This document shows positions 1 through 9,162 of a DNA stretch of 64,000 nucleotides, piece after piece. The DNA is from Anaeromonas gelatinilytica (GTDB taxonomy: Bacteria; Bacillota; Clostridia; Tissierellales; SIT17): NCBI RefSeq assembly GCF_016820635.1, contig NZ_WSFU01000119.1:87018-151017 (forward strand), written 5' to 3'. The position numbers were made by a program, and so were the translations under genes. Under the pieces are notes generated by a model. It did no database searches and had not been told where the DNA came from. It was given only the letters and a program-made list of their open reading frames with translations. Every line of letters begins with the position of its first letter. Position 1 is the stretch's first letter.

Positions 1-268
1 CTTTAGAAACTAGTATAGTAGTCTCACTTTCTCCAAATTTCCAATCTACTTCCATTTCATCTAATCTTTCAGTTATTGTTCCTGCATCTTTCATTGGTAA
101 ATCTTTATATAAAATAACATATTCAGTTTTAGTAAAAGTATAAATCAATCCGGTCAAAACTACGAGTATCAGAAAAATACCTACAATTAATCTGATTTTT
201 TTCTTCTTTTCTAACTCTTTCCAAAATCCTAATAACTGTTCCTTAGCCTTTTCAATTGTTTCAACCAA
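1..268 (-). CDS. fliF: Flagellar MS-ring protein FliF, N-terminal part (cut by window edge)
   Basis: FliF builds the membrane-embedded MS ring of the flagellar basal body and seats the export gate and C-ring. Only the first 89 codons are inside the window; the rest lies beyond base 1. The visible part has a basic KKKKK patch around residues 20-24, one membrane segment at about residues 25-45, and then a YVILYKDL stretch followed by KDAGTI, typical of the start of the first periplasmic ring-building domain. The start is a TTG preceded by a GGGGTGA ribosome-binding site. It follows fliE by 26 bases and is the last visible gene of the flgB-flgC-fliE-fliF operon. The identity rests on the N-terminus and on gene order. 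Confidence 0.88.
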   Translation of the reverse strand, partial: MVETIEKAKEQLLGFWKELEKKKKIRLIVGIFLILVVLTGLIYTFTKTEYVILYKDLPMKDAGTITERLDEMEVDWKFGESETTILVSK

Positions 269-294
269 TTAAACTCACCCCATCCTTGCTGTAT

Positions 295-585
295 CTATAT
301 TTGCATTCTCATAATTTCTTTATATGCATCCATTACTTTATTTCTTATATTTAGGGTTAATTGCAAGGCTAAATCAGCTTTTTCACTAGCTATAACTGCA
401 CTATGTATATTATCAACTTCACCAACTGCTAACATATTTTTTAAATATTCACTCTGCTTTTGTAAAGAATTTACATTACTTAATGCATTATTTAAAAATT
501 CTCCAAAATCAGTTGTTTTTTCTTTGTTTATATTTTTAACTTGTTCATTAGTATTTAATAAATTTGATAATCCTTGTATTTCCAA
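295..585 (-). CDS. fliE: Flagellar hook-basal body protein FliE
   Basis: FliE is the small adaptor that joins the MS ring to the proximal rod, and is an early substrate of the flagellar export apparatus. At 96 residues it has the normal family length. The C-terminal half carries the diagnostic pattern: NLQ-like heptads, then VASEKADLALQLTLNIRNKV and a YKEIMRMQI end. The start is TTG, six bases after a GGGGG ribosome-binding sequence. It lies 15 bases after flgC and 26 bases before fliF, as in standard basal-body operons of Firmicutes. Confidence 0.93.
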   Translation of the reverse strand: MEIQGLSNLLNTNEQVKNINKEKTTDFGEFLNNALSNVNSLQKQSEYLKNMLAVGEVDNIHSAVIASEKADLALQLTLNIRNKVMDAYKEIMRMQI

Positions 586-600
586 TTTAATCCCCCTTAA

Positions 601-1044
601 TTATTTACCAATTTCTAATGCTTTTGTAAACATTGATTTAGATGAATTTAGTGATGTTATGTTTGCTTCATATCCTCTAGCGGCTGATATCATGTCCACC
701 ATTTCCTTAACCACATCTACATTTGGCATTTCTACATATCCATCTTCATTTGCATCTGGATGTCCTGGTTCATATACTTGTTTAAATTCAGTTTTATCAT
801 TAACAATGCCGCTAATCTTTACCCCTGATGATTTATTATAAGAATTTAAAGTACCATTTAATACTGAAGAAAAATTAGGCTTTTTCTCTTCAAATGTAAC
901 CATCTTTCTTCTATAAGGAGTACCACTACTAGTTCTTGTGGTATTTGCATTTGAAATATTTTCTGAAATAACATCCATTCTGGTTCTCTCTGCCGTCATA
1001 CCTGTAGCACTTATATTTATTGAATCAAACAACCCCATTTCCAA
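601..1044 (-). CDS. flgC: Flagellar basal-body rod protein FlgC
   Basis: FlgC is a proximal rod subunit, exported through the flagellar type III apparatus. It is 147 residues, near the family norm. The N-terminal rod signature is clear (ISENISNANTTRT at about residues 26-38), as is the C-terminal helix with VDVVKEMVDMISAARGYEAN. The start may be TTG at 1044, four bases after the GGGAG motif, or ATG at 1038, ten bases after it; both give nearly the same protein. It abuts flgB: the flgB stop is immediately before the TTG. Confidence 0.92.
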   Translation of the reverse strand: MEMGLFDSINISATGMTAERTRMDVISENISNANTTRTSSGTPYRRKMVTFEEKKPNFSSVLNGTLNSYNKSSGVKISGIVNDKTEFKQVYEPGHPDANEDGYVEMPNVDVVKEMVDMISAARGYEANITSLNSSKSMFTKALEIGK

Positions 1045-1452
1045 TTATCTCCCTTCATTTATAATACTTTTAAGTTTTTTAAATTCACCAGATACTTGTC
1101 TAATGACTCCATTGTACATCATACTGTTTTTAGCTAACTCTGCCATTTCTACATCTATATTCACATTATTCCCATCTTTTTTAGTAGAATAAGACTCATC
1201 TTTTACAACCTGTATATCGCCATTTTTATTCTGTCCTATAACTTCTATATGTTTAGGATCTGTAGTGTTTACCTTTAACTTATTATTAATTTCTAACTCT
1301 GTTTTAAGGTTATCTTCAAATAATACTTTTGTCTTTTTGTAACCTGGAGTATTAACATTAGATATATTATTATTTATTGCTTCATTTCTTTCCCAAAGTC
1401 CATCTAAAGCTCTACCCATAAAATCTATATTACTAAAAGAATTATTTAACAA
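1045..1452 (-). CDS. flgB: Flagellar basal-body rod protein FlgB
   Basis: FlgB is a proximal rod protein assembled on the MS ring through FliE. The motif NNNISNVNTPGYK near residues 27-39 is the hallmark of flagellar rod proteins. The reading frame is open to 1467, but the GGAGGTG ribosome-binding site lies inside that extension, so I place the start at the TTG at 1452, giving 135 residues starting MLNNSFSNID. This is the first gene of the flagellar operon. In Bacillus codY separates hslU from flgB; here the space holds only a terminator and about 200 bases of AT-rich DNA with an inverted repeat. Confidence 0.9.
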   Translation of the reverse strand: MLNNSFSNIDFMGRALDGLWERNEAINNNISNVNTPGYKKTKVLFEDNLKTELEINNKLKVNTTDPKHIEVIGQNKNGDIQVVKDESYSTKKDGNNVNIDVEMAELAKNSMMYNGVIRQVSGEFKKLKSIINEGR

Positions 1453-1514
1453 TTTCCACACCTCCAATTATTTAATTAACTAAATATTCTGTTAGGAAAT
1501 AAAAGTAACAATTT

Positions 1515-1532
1515 ATACAAGAAATCTTGTAT
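1515..1532. repeat. 18-base inverted repeat upstream of flgB
   Basis: Two perfect 8-base arms (ATACAAGA and TCTTGTAT) are separated by 2 bases, 63 bases upstream of the flgB start. The arrangement suggests a dimeric regulator's operator, but it does not match the CodY, SigD or Spo0A patterns I know. I could not find a convincing sigma-A or SigD promoter next to it. The symmetry is seen; the function is unknown. Confidence 0.5.
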
Positions 1533-1649
1533 TTTTTATATTATTAATCTTTTCTACAATAATACTATAAAATCCTTTTTTTTTCGAGGCATTTTGAAAG
1601 AAACTTTTAATTGGTAATTTTGACCTATATAATTAACAATTATTTTTTA

Positions 1650-1679
1650 AAAAAACTAGTCATGAATGACTAGTTTTTT
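1650..1679 (-). terminator. Rho-independent terminator after hslU
   Basis: Two 14-base arms (AAAAAACTAGTCAT on each side) separated by 2 bases form a perfect stem ending in a run of T on the minus strand. It overlaps the hslU stop codon and separates the topA-hslV-hslU transcript from the flagellar operon. Confidence 0.85.
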
Positions 1680-3069
1680 ATAATATATATTTTGAAACAT
1701 CAATTTGAGCTATATTATCCTTCAATTTTTCATTTACATATTCCTTATCAATTATAACTTTTTCATCTTTATACGTCGGAGCATTAAAAGATATTTCTTC
1801 TAATAATTCTTCCAATATAGTATGTAATCTTCTAGCACCTATATTCTCTGTCTGATCATTTACTATAAAAGCTACTTTTGCTATTTCTTTTATCCCTTCC
1901 TCTGTAAACATCAATTCAACATTTTCAGTTTGAAGCAATAACTTATATTGTTTTATTAATGCATTTTGAGGAGTGGTTAATATTTCAACAAAATTTTCTT
2001 CTGTAAGATTATGAAGTTTAACTCTAATAGGAAATCTACCTTGTATTTCTGGGATTAAATCCGTTACCTTAGATACATGAAAAGCTCCAGCTGAAATAAA
2101 TAATATATGATCCGTCTTTATTGGTCCATACTTACTCATAACTGTAGCTCCTTCTATTATAGGTAATATATCTCTCTGCACTCCTTCTCTAGATACATCC
2201 GGACCAGAACCACTTCTTCCAGCTATTTTATCTATTTCATCAATAAATATTATCCCATGATTTTCAGCTTTTTCTATAGCTATAGAAACGATATCATCCA
2301 TATCTATCATTTTTTGAGCCTCTTCATTAGCCAATATTTTTCTTGCTTCATTTATTGTAACTTTTCTTTTTTTCTTTCTCTTTGGTAAAATCCCAGAGAA
2401 GATATCATTCATATTTAAATCATCCGTTCCCATATTATTTATCATCCCCATTGGAGGATTATAGTTTTCTTCAACCTCAATTTCAATATACTGATCTTCA
2501 ATTTCCTTATTCTTTAATCTTTTTTCTATAATACTATTATCACCTTTATCATTAACTCTTTCATTTTTTTCTTTGTCATTAATGTCTTCATCATCAGTAT
2601 TTGAACCAAAAAAAACTTCAAAAGGATTCATGTTTTTTTCTTTCTTTTTTTTAGGTCCATTGATTAATATATCTAATATATGTTCTTCTGCTATTTTTTG
2701 CGCTTTATCATATACATTAGCTATTTTTTCATTTTTTACTAATCTAATTGAAGTTTCTATTAAATCTCTAATCATTGATTCTACATCTCTGCCAACATAT
2801 CCTACTTCAGTAAATTTTGTTGCTTCCACTTTAACAAATGGAGCATTAACTAATTTTGATAATCTTCTTGCAATTTCAGTCTTTCCAACACCTGTTGGTC
2901 CCATCATAATAATATTTTTAGGTTTTATTTCCTCTTTAAACTCTTCATCTAATTTATTTCTTCTATATCTATTTCTTAACGCAACAGCTACAGATCTTTT
3001 GGCCTTATCCTGTCCAATTATATAATTATCTAATTTTTCTACTATTTCAGCCGGTGTATAATCTTTCAT
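1678..3069 (-). CDS. hslU: ATP-dependent protease ATPase subunit HslU (ClpY)
   Basis: HslU is the AAA+ unfoldase of the cytoplasmic HslUV protease; it unfolds substrates and feeds them into HslV. The 463-residue protein has Walker A GPTGVGKT at 57-64, the pore region GYVGRDVE near 90-97, a long charged intermediate domain at about 110-250, and Walker B IIFIDEID at 273-280. The C-terminal tail ends SKYIL, like the conserved tail that docks into HslV and activates it. It follows hslV by 12 bases and the two are surely co-transcribed. Confidence 0.97.
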   Translation of the reverse strand: MKDYTPAEIVEKLDNYIIGQDKAKRSVAVALRNRYRRNKLDEEFKEEIKPKNIIMMGPTGVGKTEIARRLSKLVNAPFVKVEATKFTEVGYVGRDVESMIRDLIETSIRLVKNEKIANVYDKAQKIAEEHILDILINGPKKKKEKNMNPFEVFFGSNTDDEDINDKEKNERVNDKGDNSIIEKRLKNKEIEDQYIEIEVEENYNPPMGMINNMGTDDLNMNDIFSGILPKRKKKRKVTINEARKILANEEAQKMIDMDDIVSIAIEKAENHGIIFIDEIDKIAGRSGSGPDVSREGVQRDILPIIEGATVMSKYGPIKTDHILFISAGAFHVSKVTDLIPEIQGRFPIRVKLHNLTEENFVEILTTPQNALIKQYKLLLQTENVELMFTEEGIKEIAKVAFIVNDQTENIGARRLHTILEELLEEISFNAPTYKDEKVIIDKEYVNEKLKDNIAQIDVSKYIL

Positions 3070-3081
3070 ATAAAAAACCTC

Positions 3082-3612
3082 CTATAACTCATCAACTATA
3101 ATATTGTCATTGGTAAAAACACAAATCTCCGAAGCAAGTTTTATCGACTTAAAAACAATATCTTTTACATCTAAATTAGTGTTTTCCATCAAAGCCTTCC
3201 CTGCTGCTAATGCATAATTTCCTCCTGAACCTATTGCAATGATATTCTCATCAGGTTCTATTACTTCCCCATTACCCGATATGAGTAAAAGATTTTCGTT
3301 ATCTCCTGCTATTAACATAGCTTCTAACTTTCTTAATATCTTATCTCCACGCCATTCTTTAGCTAACTCAACAGATGCCCTCATCAAATTCCCATTAAAT
3401 TGTTGTAATTTTTCTTCTAATTTATCTGCCAAGGTAACTGCGTCAGCTACAGATCCAGCAAATCCAATTATTACTTTATCATTATACAATCTCCTAATCT
3501 TCTTGGCAGAATTCTTCATTATAGTTTTATCACCCATAGTCACCTGACCGTCTCCTGCAAAAGCTAATTTATTATTCTTTCTTACTGCTATTATTGTAGT
3601 AGCTTTCAACAT
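3082..3612 (-). CDS. hslV: ATP-dependent protease peptidase subunit HslV (ClpQ)
   Basis: HslV is the proteasome-like peptidase that forms a double hexamer capped by HslU. It has 176 residues. The N-terminus [10 protein letters not shown] implies removal of a four-residue leader to expose the catalytic threonine at position 5. The AGDGQVTMG motif near residues 19-27 is typical. A threonine nucleophile is the usual form; the Bacillus subtilis homologue uses serine. It sits between topA and hslU; xerC, a common neighbour in other Firmicutes, is absent. Confidence 0.96.
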   Translation of the reverse strand: MLKATTIIAVRKNNKLAFAGDGQVTMGDKTIMKNSAKKIRRLYNDKVIIGFAGSVADAVTLADKLEEKLQQFNGNLMRASVELAKEWRGDKILRKLEAMLIAGDNENLLLISGNGEVIEPDENIIAIGSGGNYALAAGKALMENTNLDVKDIVFKSIKLASEICVFTNDNIIVDEL

Positions 3613-3627
3613 TATTTCACCCCCAAC

Positions 3628-5703
3628 TTAATTATTTTCATTTTCTTTTAATTTATAGTCACATTCACTACATTTTATATAACTACCTTTTTTGCTATTC
3701 TTTTGCACCAAAATATTATTACAATTAGGACACTTTTTATTTATAGGCTTATCCCAAGATACAAAATCACATTCTGGGTAATTAGTACATCCATAAAATT
3801 TTCTTCCCTTTTTTGACCTTCGTTCAATTATTTCTCCGTCTTTACATTTTGGACAAGAAACATCTATTTTATTTAATATAGGTTTTGTATTCTTACACTC
3901 TGGATACCCCGGACAAGCAAGAAATTTCCCATATCTTCCATGCTTAATAACCATATTTCTTCCACATTTTTCACATTCAATATCTGTTTCCTCATCCATA
4001 TCTATCTCAATAATTTCTTCTTCTGCTACTTTCAATACAGTCTTAAAATCTTCATAAAACTCTTCTATTACTTTTTTCCAAACAATTTTCCCTTCTTCAA
4101 TTTTATCTAATTTACTTTCCAAATCTGCTGTAAATTCTTCATTAATTATATTTTTAAAATATTCTATTAATAAATCTGTAACTATGATACCCAACTCAGT
4201 TGGTTTGAAATATTTATTTTCAAGTATTACATAACCTCTACTCAAGATTGTACTAATTGTTGGTGAATAAGTAGCAGGTCTACCTATGCCTAATTCTTCC
4301 ATAGTTTTTACTAAACTTGCTTCAGAATATCTAGCAGGTGGTTGTGTAAAATGCTGTTTTGGTAATATATCTTTAATTTCTACTTTATCACCTACTTTCA
4401 TATCTGGTATATTTATATTTTTATCTTTATTTTTAACTGAATAAATTTTCATAAATCCATCAAATTTAATTTTTGAACCACTAGTTCTTAATATATAATT
4501 TCCCGCACTTATATCAATAGTTAAAGTATCATATAAAGCTGGTGCCATTTGACTAGCAACAAACCTTTCCCAAATCAATTTATATAACCTATATTGATCT
4601 TTTTTCAATGAATCTTTAATTAATGATGGTGTTTTCTGTACATCAGTAGGACGTATGGCTTCATGAGCATCCTGAATATTTTTCTTATTCTTTGTTGCTT
4701 TACTCTTTGCTAGATATTTTTTACCAAAATTTTTCAATATATATTCCTTAGATGCTTGTTGTGCTTCATTGGATATTCTAGTAGAATCAGTCCTTATGTA
4801 AGTAATGAGTCCTACAGTTCCTTCTCCTTTTATATCAATTCCCTGATATAAATCTTGGGCTAGACTCATAGTTTTTTTTGTGGAAAATCCTAATCTAGTT
4901 GAAGCATCCTGTTGCAAATTACTTGTTGTATAAGAGGGATAGGGATTTCTCTTTTTTCTTCCTTTTTTAATATTCTTTATTATTAATTCTGATTTAGAAA
5001 TTTCATTTATTATATCATTGCTTTCTTTTTCATTTGATATTTTAACTTTTTCAATTTTTCCATTTATTATTTTATTTTTTAGAGTTGATTCAAATTCAAA
5101 TTTATCTTTTAATAATAAAAAATCAATACTCCAATACTCCTCTGGATTAAATTTCTCTATCTCTCTTTCTCTATCTACTACTAACTTAGTTGCAACAGAT
5201 TGTACTCTCCCTGCACTTAATCCCTTTCTAACTTTCTTCCATAATAATGGACTAATTTTATATCCTACAAGTCTGTCTAACGTCCTTCTTGCCTGTTGAG
5301 CATCAACAAGATCCATATCAATTTTACGAGGTTTTTTTATTGCATTAGTTATTGCATTTTTAGTAATTTCATTAAATTCAATTCTATTATTTTCTTCCTT
5401 ATCTAATTTTAAAGCATTAGCTAAATGCCATGAAATAGCTTCACCTTCTCTATCAGGGTCAGTAGCAAGATATACCTTATCAGCCTTTTTTGCTTCCTTT
5501 TTCAATTCACTAAGAATTGGTCCCTTTCCTCTTATAGTTATATATCTCGGATCAAAATTATTATCAACATCTATACCTAATTTACTTTTTGGTAAATCAA
5601 TAATATGACCTACCGAAGCTTTAATTTTATATTTTTTCCCTAAAAATTTTCCTATAGTCTTTGCCTTTGCAGGAGACTCAACTATCACCAATGATTTTGT
5701 CAA
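3628..5703 (-). CDS. topA: DNA topoisomerase I
   Basis: Type IA topoisomerase that relaxes negative supercoils by cutting one strand. The TOPRIM domain is N-terminal (VESPAKAKTIG, then DPDREGEAISWHL near 110), and the active-site tyrosine lies in TYIRTDSTR near 300. Three C-terminal four-cysteine zinc fingers follow (beginning CEKCGRN, CPKCKDG and CPNCNN). I place the start at TTG 5703, eight bases after GGAGG, because the upstream GTG lies within that site. The product has 691 residues and begins MTKSLVIVES, like most TopA proteins. It lies 52 bases after dprA. Confidence 0.96.
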   Translation of the reverse strand: MTKSLVIVESPAKAKTIGKFLGKKYKIKASVGHIIDLPKSKLGIDVDNNFDPRYITIRGKGPILSELKKEAKKADKVYLATDPDREGEAISWHLANALKLDKEENNRIEFNEITKNAITNAIKKPRKIDMDLVDAQQARRTLDRLVGYKISPLLWKKVRKGLSAGRVQSVATKLVVDREREIEKFNPEEYWSIDFLLLKDKFEFESTLKNKIINGKIEKVKISNEKESNDIINEISKSELIIKNIKKGRKKRNPYPSYTTSNLQQDASTRLGFSTKKTMSLAQDLYQGIDIKGEGTVGLITYIRTDSTRISNEAQQASKEYILKNFGKKYLAKSKATKNKKNIQDAHEAIRPTDVQKTPSLIKDSLKKDQYRLYKLIWERFVASQMAPALYDTLTIDISAGNYILRTSGSKIKFDGFMKIYSVKNKDKNINIPDMKVGDKVEIKDILPKQHFTQPPARYSEASLVKTMEELGIGRPATYSPTISTILSRGYVILENKYFKPTELGIIVTDLLIEYFKNIINEEFTADLESKLDKIEEGKIVWKKVIEEFYEDFKTVLKVAEEEIIEIDMDEETDIECEKCGRNMVIKHGRYGKFLACPGYPECKNTKPILNKIDVSCPKCKDGEIIERRSKKGRKFYGCTNYPECDFVSWDKPINKKCPNCNNILVQKNSKKGSYIKCSECDYKLKENENN

Positions 5704-5755
5704 AACATGCACCTCCGATTAATTATAAAAACTATGCAATATAAATTATTTAGAT

Positions 5756-6853
5756 TTAATAATCTTTAATAGTAAATACTTTTCCAGGCATACTAGTAAT
5801 TAAATTTTTCATCTCTAAAATTGTAAGAATACTATTTAATTCTACTATATCTATATCAGTATTATATGCTATCATATCACAATGTATTGGTCCATTTTCT
5901 ATTGATTTTATAACTAATAATTCTTTATCACTTAAACCATCATAATTCTTTTTGTTATCTTTATTTTTATCTAATAACATCTTAAATTCATTAATTTCTT
6001 CTAATATATCTTCAATATTTGTAACTATTTTTGCACCATCTTTTATTAAAAGATTTGTTCCCTTACTATAAATACTATTAATATTTCCTGGTACGGCAAA
6101 TATTTCTTTCCCCTGTTCTAATGCATGATATGCAGTAATTAATGAACCACTTTTTTCTCTAGCTTCAATAATTACAACTCCCTTAGATAAACCACTAATT
6201 ACTCTATTTCTTAAAGGAAAATTACCAGCTCTTGGTTCCATACCTATAGGAAATTCTGATATAACAAGTCCCTTTGAAGAAATTTCTTCAAAAATATTAA
6301 TATTTCTTCTAGGATAAGGTTTATCTATTCCTGATCCTAATATAGCTATTGTGTCACCACCTTCATCCAAAGCACCTTTATGAGCTATAGCATCAATTCC
6401 TAATGCCATTCCACTAATAATACATATTCCTAAACAACTAAGTTCTTTTGCTATCTTTTCAGCAGCCCATTTCCCATAATAAGTTGCTTTCCTAGAACCC
6501 ACAATAGAAATAGATGGTCTATATATTAATTTATAATTGCCTTTTAAGTATAATGTTTTAGGTGGATTATATATATTCTTTAAATGGGAAGGATATTCTT
6601 CATCCAATATTGTTATAATTTTTATATTATTTTCATTTGAATATGTTAATATATCATTATAATAAGAATCATTTCTAAAATCAATTAATTTTCTTTTAAT
6701 TTTACTATTTAAATAATTTAATTCCATTATCTCATTTTTACTACAGTACCATAATTCTGTCAAGTTTTTAAAGTATTCATTTAATCTATTTATAGTTTTA
6801 TCACCAATTCCTTGAATGCTATTCAACCATATTAAAATATCTCTATTCTCCAT
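5756..6853 (-). CDS. dprA: DNA-processing protein DprA
   Basis: DprA binds incoming single-stranded DNA during natural transformation and loads RecA; it is also kept in many non-competent bacteria. The protein has an N-terminal helix-hairpin-helix region (IQGIGDKTINRL), then the Rossmann-like DprA domain with VGSRKATYYG near 120 and SGMALGIDAIAHKGAL near 150, and a C-terminal winged-helix-like part. The ATG at 6853, five bases after GGGGG, is the likely start; a TTG four codons earlier overlaps that ribosome-binding site. It lies between comM and topA, the usual order comM-dprA-topA. Confidence 0.95.
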   Translation of the reverse strand: MENRDILIWLNSIQGIGDKTINRLNEYFKNLTELWYCSKNEIMELNYLNSKIKRKLIDFRNDSYYNDILTYSNENNIKIITILDEEYPSHLKNIYNPPKTLYLKGNYKLIYRPSISIVGSRKATYYGKWAAEKIAKELSCLGICIISGMALGIDAIAHKGALDEGGDTIAILGSGIDKPYPRRNINIFEEISSKGLVISEFPIGMEPRAGNFPLRNRVISGLSKGVVIIEAREKSGSLITAYHALEQGKEIFAVPGNINSIYSKGTNLLIKDGAKIVTNIEDILEEINEFKMLLDKNKDNKKNYDGLSDKELLVIKSIENGPIHCDMIAYNTDIDIVELNSILTILEMKNLITSMPGKVFTIKDY

Positions 6854-6885
6854 ATTATCCCCCAATTTATAATTATTTTTGTAAA

Positions 6886-8418
6886 TTAAATTGAAAAATA
6901 TTTTCTATCCATATTTCTATACTGAATTGCTTCTAAAATATGCTTTTCAGTTATTTCTTCACTTTCATCTAAATCTGCTATAGTTCTTGATACTTTAAGG
7001 ACCTTATTATAAGCTCTAGCACTTAATCCTAACTTTTCAAATGCATTTTTTAATATTTTTTCTCCATTTTTATTTGTTTTACAATATTTATTTATACTTC
7101 TACCTTGTAATTCTGAATTTGAATAGATTTTTTCTTCCGAATATCTTTTAATTTGAATCTCTCTACATTTGTTGACTCTATCTTTTATAATATTAGATGC
7201 TTCACTGTTATTTTTTTTATCCTTTAAATCTTGATAATTTACAGGATTTACTTCTATATGAATATCTATTCTATCCAATAAAGGTCCACTTATCTTTTTT
7301 AAATATCTATCTATATCTCTAGGACTGCAACTGCATTCATGAATAGGATCACCATAATATCCACACGGACAAGGATTCATACTAGCTACCAACATAAAAT
7401 TTGATGGATAGGTTAAAGTAGCATTCACCCTTGATATAGTCACCATATTATCTTCTAAAGGTTGTCTTAATACCTCTAATACAGATTTTCCAAATTCAGG
7501 AAGTTCATCTAAGAATAATACTCCATAATGAGCTAAAGATACTTCTCCTGGAGTAGGTACTCTTCCTCCTCCTACTAATGAGACTTTAGAAATTGTGTGA
7601 TGTGGCGATCTATATGGTCTCTTACTTATAAGTCCATTACTTTTTATTAATCCGGCAACACTATATATCTTAGTAACTTCTAAAGCCTCTTCAAAGGACA
7701 TATCTGGTAATATTGTAGGGAGTCTCTTAGATATCATAGTCTTGCCTGAACCTGGAGGACCAATAATTAATATATTGTGTCCTCCAGCAGCAGCTACTTC
7801 CATTGCTCTTTTTAAAGTTTCTTGACCTTTTATATCTTTAAAATCATAAAATTTATTATCTTTTTCTACATTGCTGAATTCCTTAGTTTTCCATGGCTCT
7901 ATTACTTCTAGTCCGTTAAGATATGAAACAAGCTGTTCTAAATTTTTTACTGGAATAATATCAATTCCTTTAACTACACCACATTCTTCTTTATTTTTAA
8001 AAGGTAATATTACTCTTTTAATACCTAATGATAGTAAAGATATGACCATAGGTAAAGCACCATCAATCTCAGTGACTTCTCCGTCTAATGAAAGTTCTCC
8101 AATAAAACAAGTGTCTGATAAATTAATATTCTTAATAATATCCATACATTTTAATATACCAGTAGCTATGGCTAAATCTATTTGTGAACCTTCTTTTTTT
8201 AAACTAGCTGGTGCTAAATTAATAGTTATTCTATTTAATGGAAATCGATAATTACTATTATTAATAGCAGTTCTTACTCTATCTTTAGATTCTTTAATTG
8301 CCATATCAGGTAAGCCTACTATATTAAAACTAGGCATACCATTAGAAAGATCTGTTTCTACTTCGACTATATTTCCTTCTAGTCCTTGTAATACACATGT
8401 ATTTATTTTTGATAACAT
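6886..8418 (-). CDS. comM: YifB/ComM family Mg-chelatase-like AAA+ ATPase
   Basis: ComM is a hexameric helicase that promotes branch migration when transformed DNA is integrated; Clostridial homologues are usually annotated YifB. It is 510 residues. An N-terminal Lon-S5-like fold contains TINLAPASLKKEG. The AAA+ core has Walker A GPPGSGKT at 220-227 and Walker B VLFLDELPEF at about 300-309. A cysteine-rich insert (NPCPCGYYGD) is typical of this family, and a C-terminal Mg-chelatase lid ends the protein. It is first in a comM-dprA-topA-hslVU group. The helicase role is known from Haemophilus and Vibrio; here it is inferred by homology. Confidence 0.93.
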   Translation of the reverse strand: MLSKINTCVLQGLEGNIVEVETDLSNGMPSFNIVGLPDMAIKESKDRVRTAINNSNYRFPLNRITINLAPASLKKEGSQIDLAIATGILKCMDIIKNINLSDTCFIGELSLDGEVTEIDGALPMVISLLSLGIKRVILPFKNKEECGVVKGIDIIPVKNLEQLVSYLNGLEVIEPWKTKEFSNVEKDNKFYDFKDIKGQETLKRAMEVAAAGGHNILIIGPPGSGKTMISKRLPTILPDMSFEEALEVTKIYSVAGLIKSNGLISKRPYRSPHHTISKVSLVGGGRVPTPGEVSLAHYGVLFLDELPEFGKSVLEVLRQPLEDNMVTISRVNATLTYPSNFMLVASMNPCPCGYYGDPIHECSCSPRDIDRYLKKISGPLLDRIDIHIEVNPVNYQDLKDKKNNSEASNIIKDRVNKCREIQIKRYSEEKIYSNSELQGRSINKYCKTNKNGEKILKNAFEKLGLSARAYNKVLKVSRTIADLDESEEITEKHILEAIQYRNMDRKYFSI

Positions 8419-8711
8419 ATCTCATTACCTCTTTTCTTTTATACTTAAATATTATTCAATAATATAATATTGGAATCCTTTAAATTTTCTAAATTTTATT
8501 ATCGTTTTTATTATCATTTATGATAATATCTTATGTAATAATTGATAATTGCTTTACTTTTATTTTTGATAAATTATCTATCATTATTTTTATAATTAAC
8601 TTATATTGCCAGGGTAATAAAGAAATTTCAACATTTAACGCCATTTTTTATTTGTCATTTTTTCAAAAGTTTACAAAGTATAATATGATTTTTAAATCAA
8701 ATAATAATAAT

Positions 8712-9140
8712 ATGTTGATTAAATTTATCGTTTATGGTTTATTAGGTCTACTAATTGAAATCTTTTTTACCGGAATAATGTCTCTTATTAAATCAAAAGA
8801 TTTCACTTTAATAGGTCATACTTATATATGGATGTTTTTTATATATGGTTCTGCTGTTTTTTTAGAAAAAATACATGATACTATTAGAAATAAAAATTTT
8901 ATAATAAGAGGAGGTATATGGTCTCTTGTAATATTTGTTATAGAATTTATAACTGGATTTTTATTAGAAAAAATAATAGGTATATGTCCTTGGGATTATA
9001 GCGGAAACTCTCCTTATACTATTTTGGGTTATATAAGACTAGATTATCTTCCATATTGGTTTATTCTAGGATTACTCTTTGAAAAAGTTCACGATTATAT
9101 TGAAAATTCAATACCAATATTAAAAAAGACTCTCAAATGA
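8712..9140 (+). CDS. Putative ABC-transporter-permease-like membrane protein (CmpB family)
   Basis: This 142-residue integral membrane protein resembles the small family labelled putative ABC transporter permease in Firmicutes. No transport function has been shown for it that I know of. It has about four hydrophobic segments and conserved-looking motifs GHTYIWMFFIYG and CPWDYSG. It is an isolated plus-strand gene between two minus-strand operons. The frame is open from 8520, but the early part has no membrane pattern. Family-like sequence begins at MLIKFIVYGL, so I chose ATG 8712. No ribosome-binding site is visible. A TATAAT at 8679-8684 may be the -10 of a promoter giving a very short leader. 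Confidence 0.7.
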   Translation: MLIKFIVYGLLGLLIEIFFTGIMSLIKSKDFTLIGHTYIWMFFIYGSAVFLEKIHDTIRNKNFIIRGGIWSLVIFVIEFITGFLLEKIIGICPWDYSGNSPYTILGYIRLDYLPYWFILGLLFEKVHDYIENSIPILKKTLK

Positions 9141-9151
9141 GAGCCTTTTTT
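9122..9151. terminator. Bidirectional terminator between the CmpB-like gene and yraN
   Basis: The stem AAAAAAG-a-CTCTC / GAGAG-c-CTTTTTT has a 4-base loop and flanking A and T runs, so it can stop transcription in both directions. The two genes converge here, and the hairpin overlaps the stop codon of the plus-strand gene. Confidence 0.8.
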
Positions 9152-9162
9152 AATAAGAATTT

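Noticed and set aside
2573..3025. A 150-codon plus-strand frame opposite hslU
   Set aside because: It is antisense to a complete, well-conserved gene, has serine- and phenylalanine-rich composition typical of the reverse frame of AT-rich coding DNA, and no ribosome-binding site.
8520..8711. The first 64 codons of the open frame before the CmpB-like gene
   Set aside because: No family similarity, no ribosome-binding site, and a TATAAT promoter-like sequence inside it.
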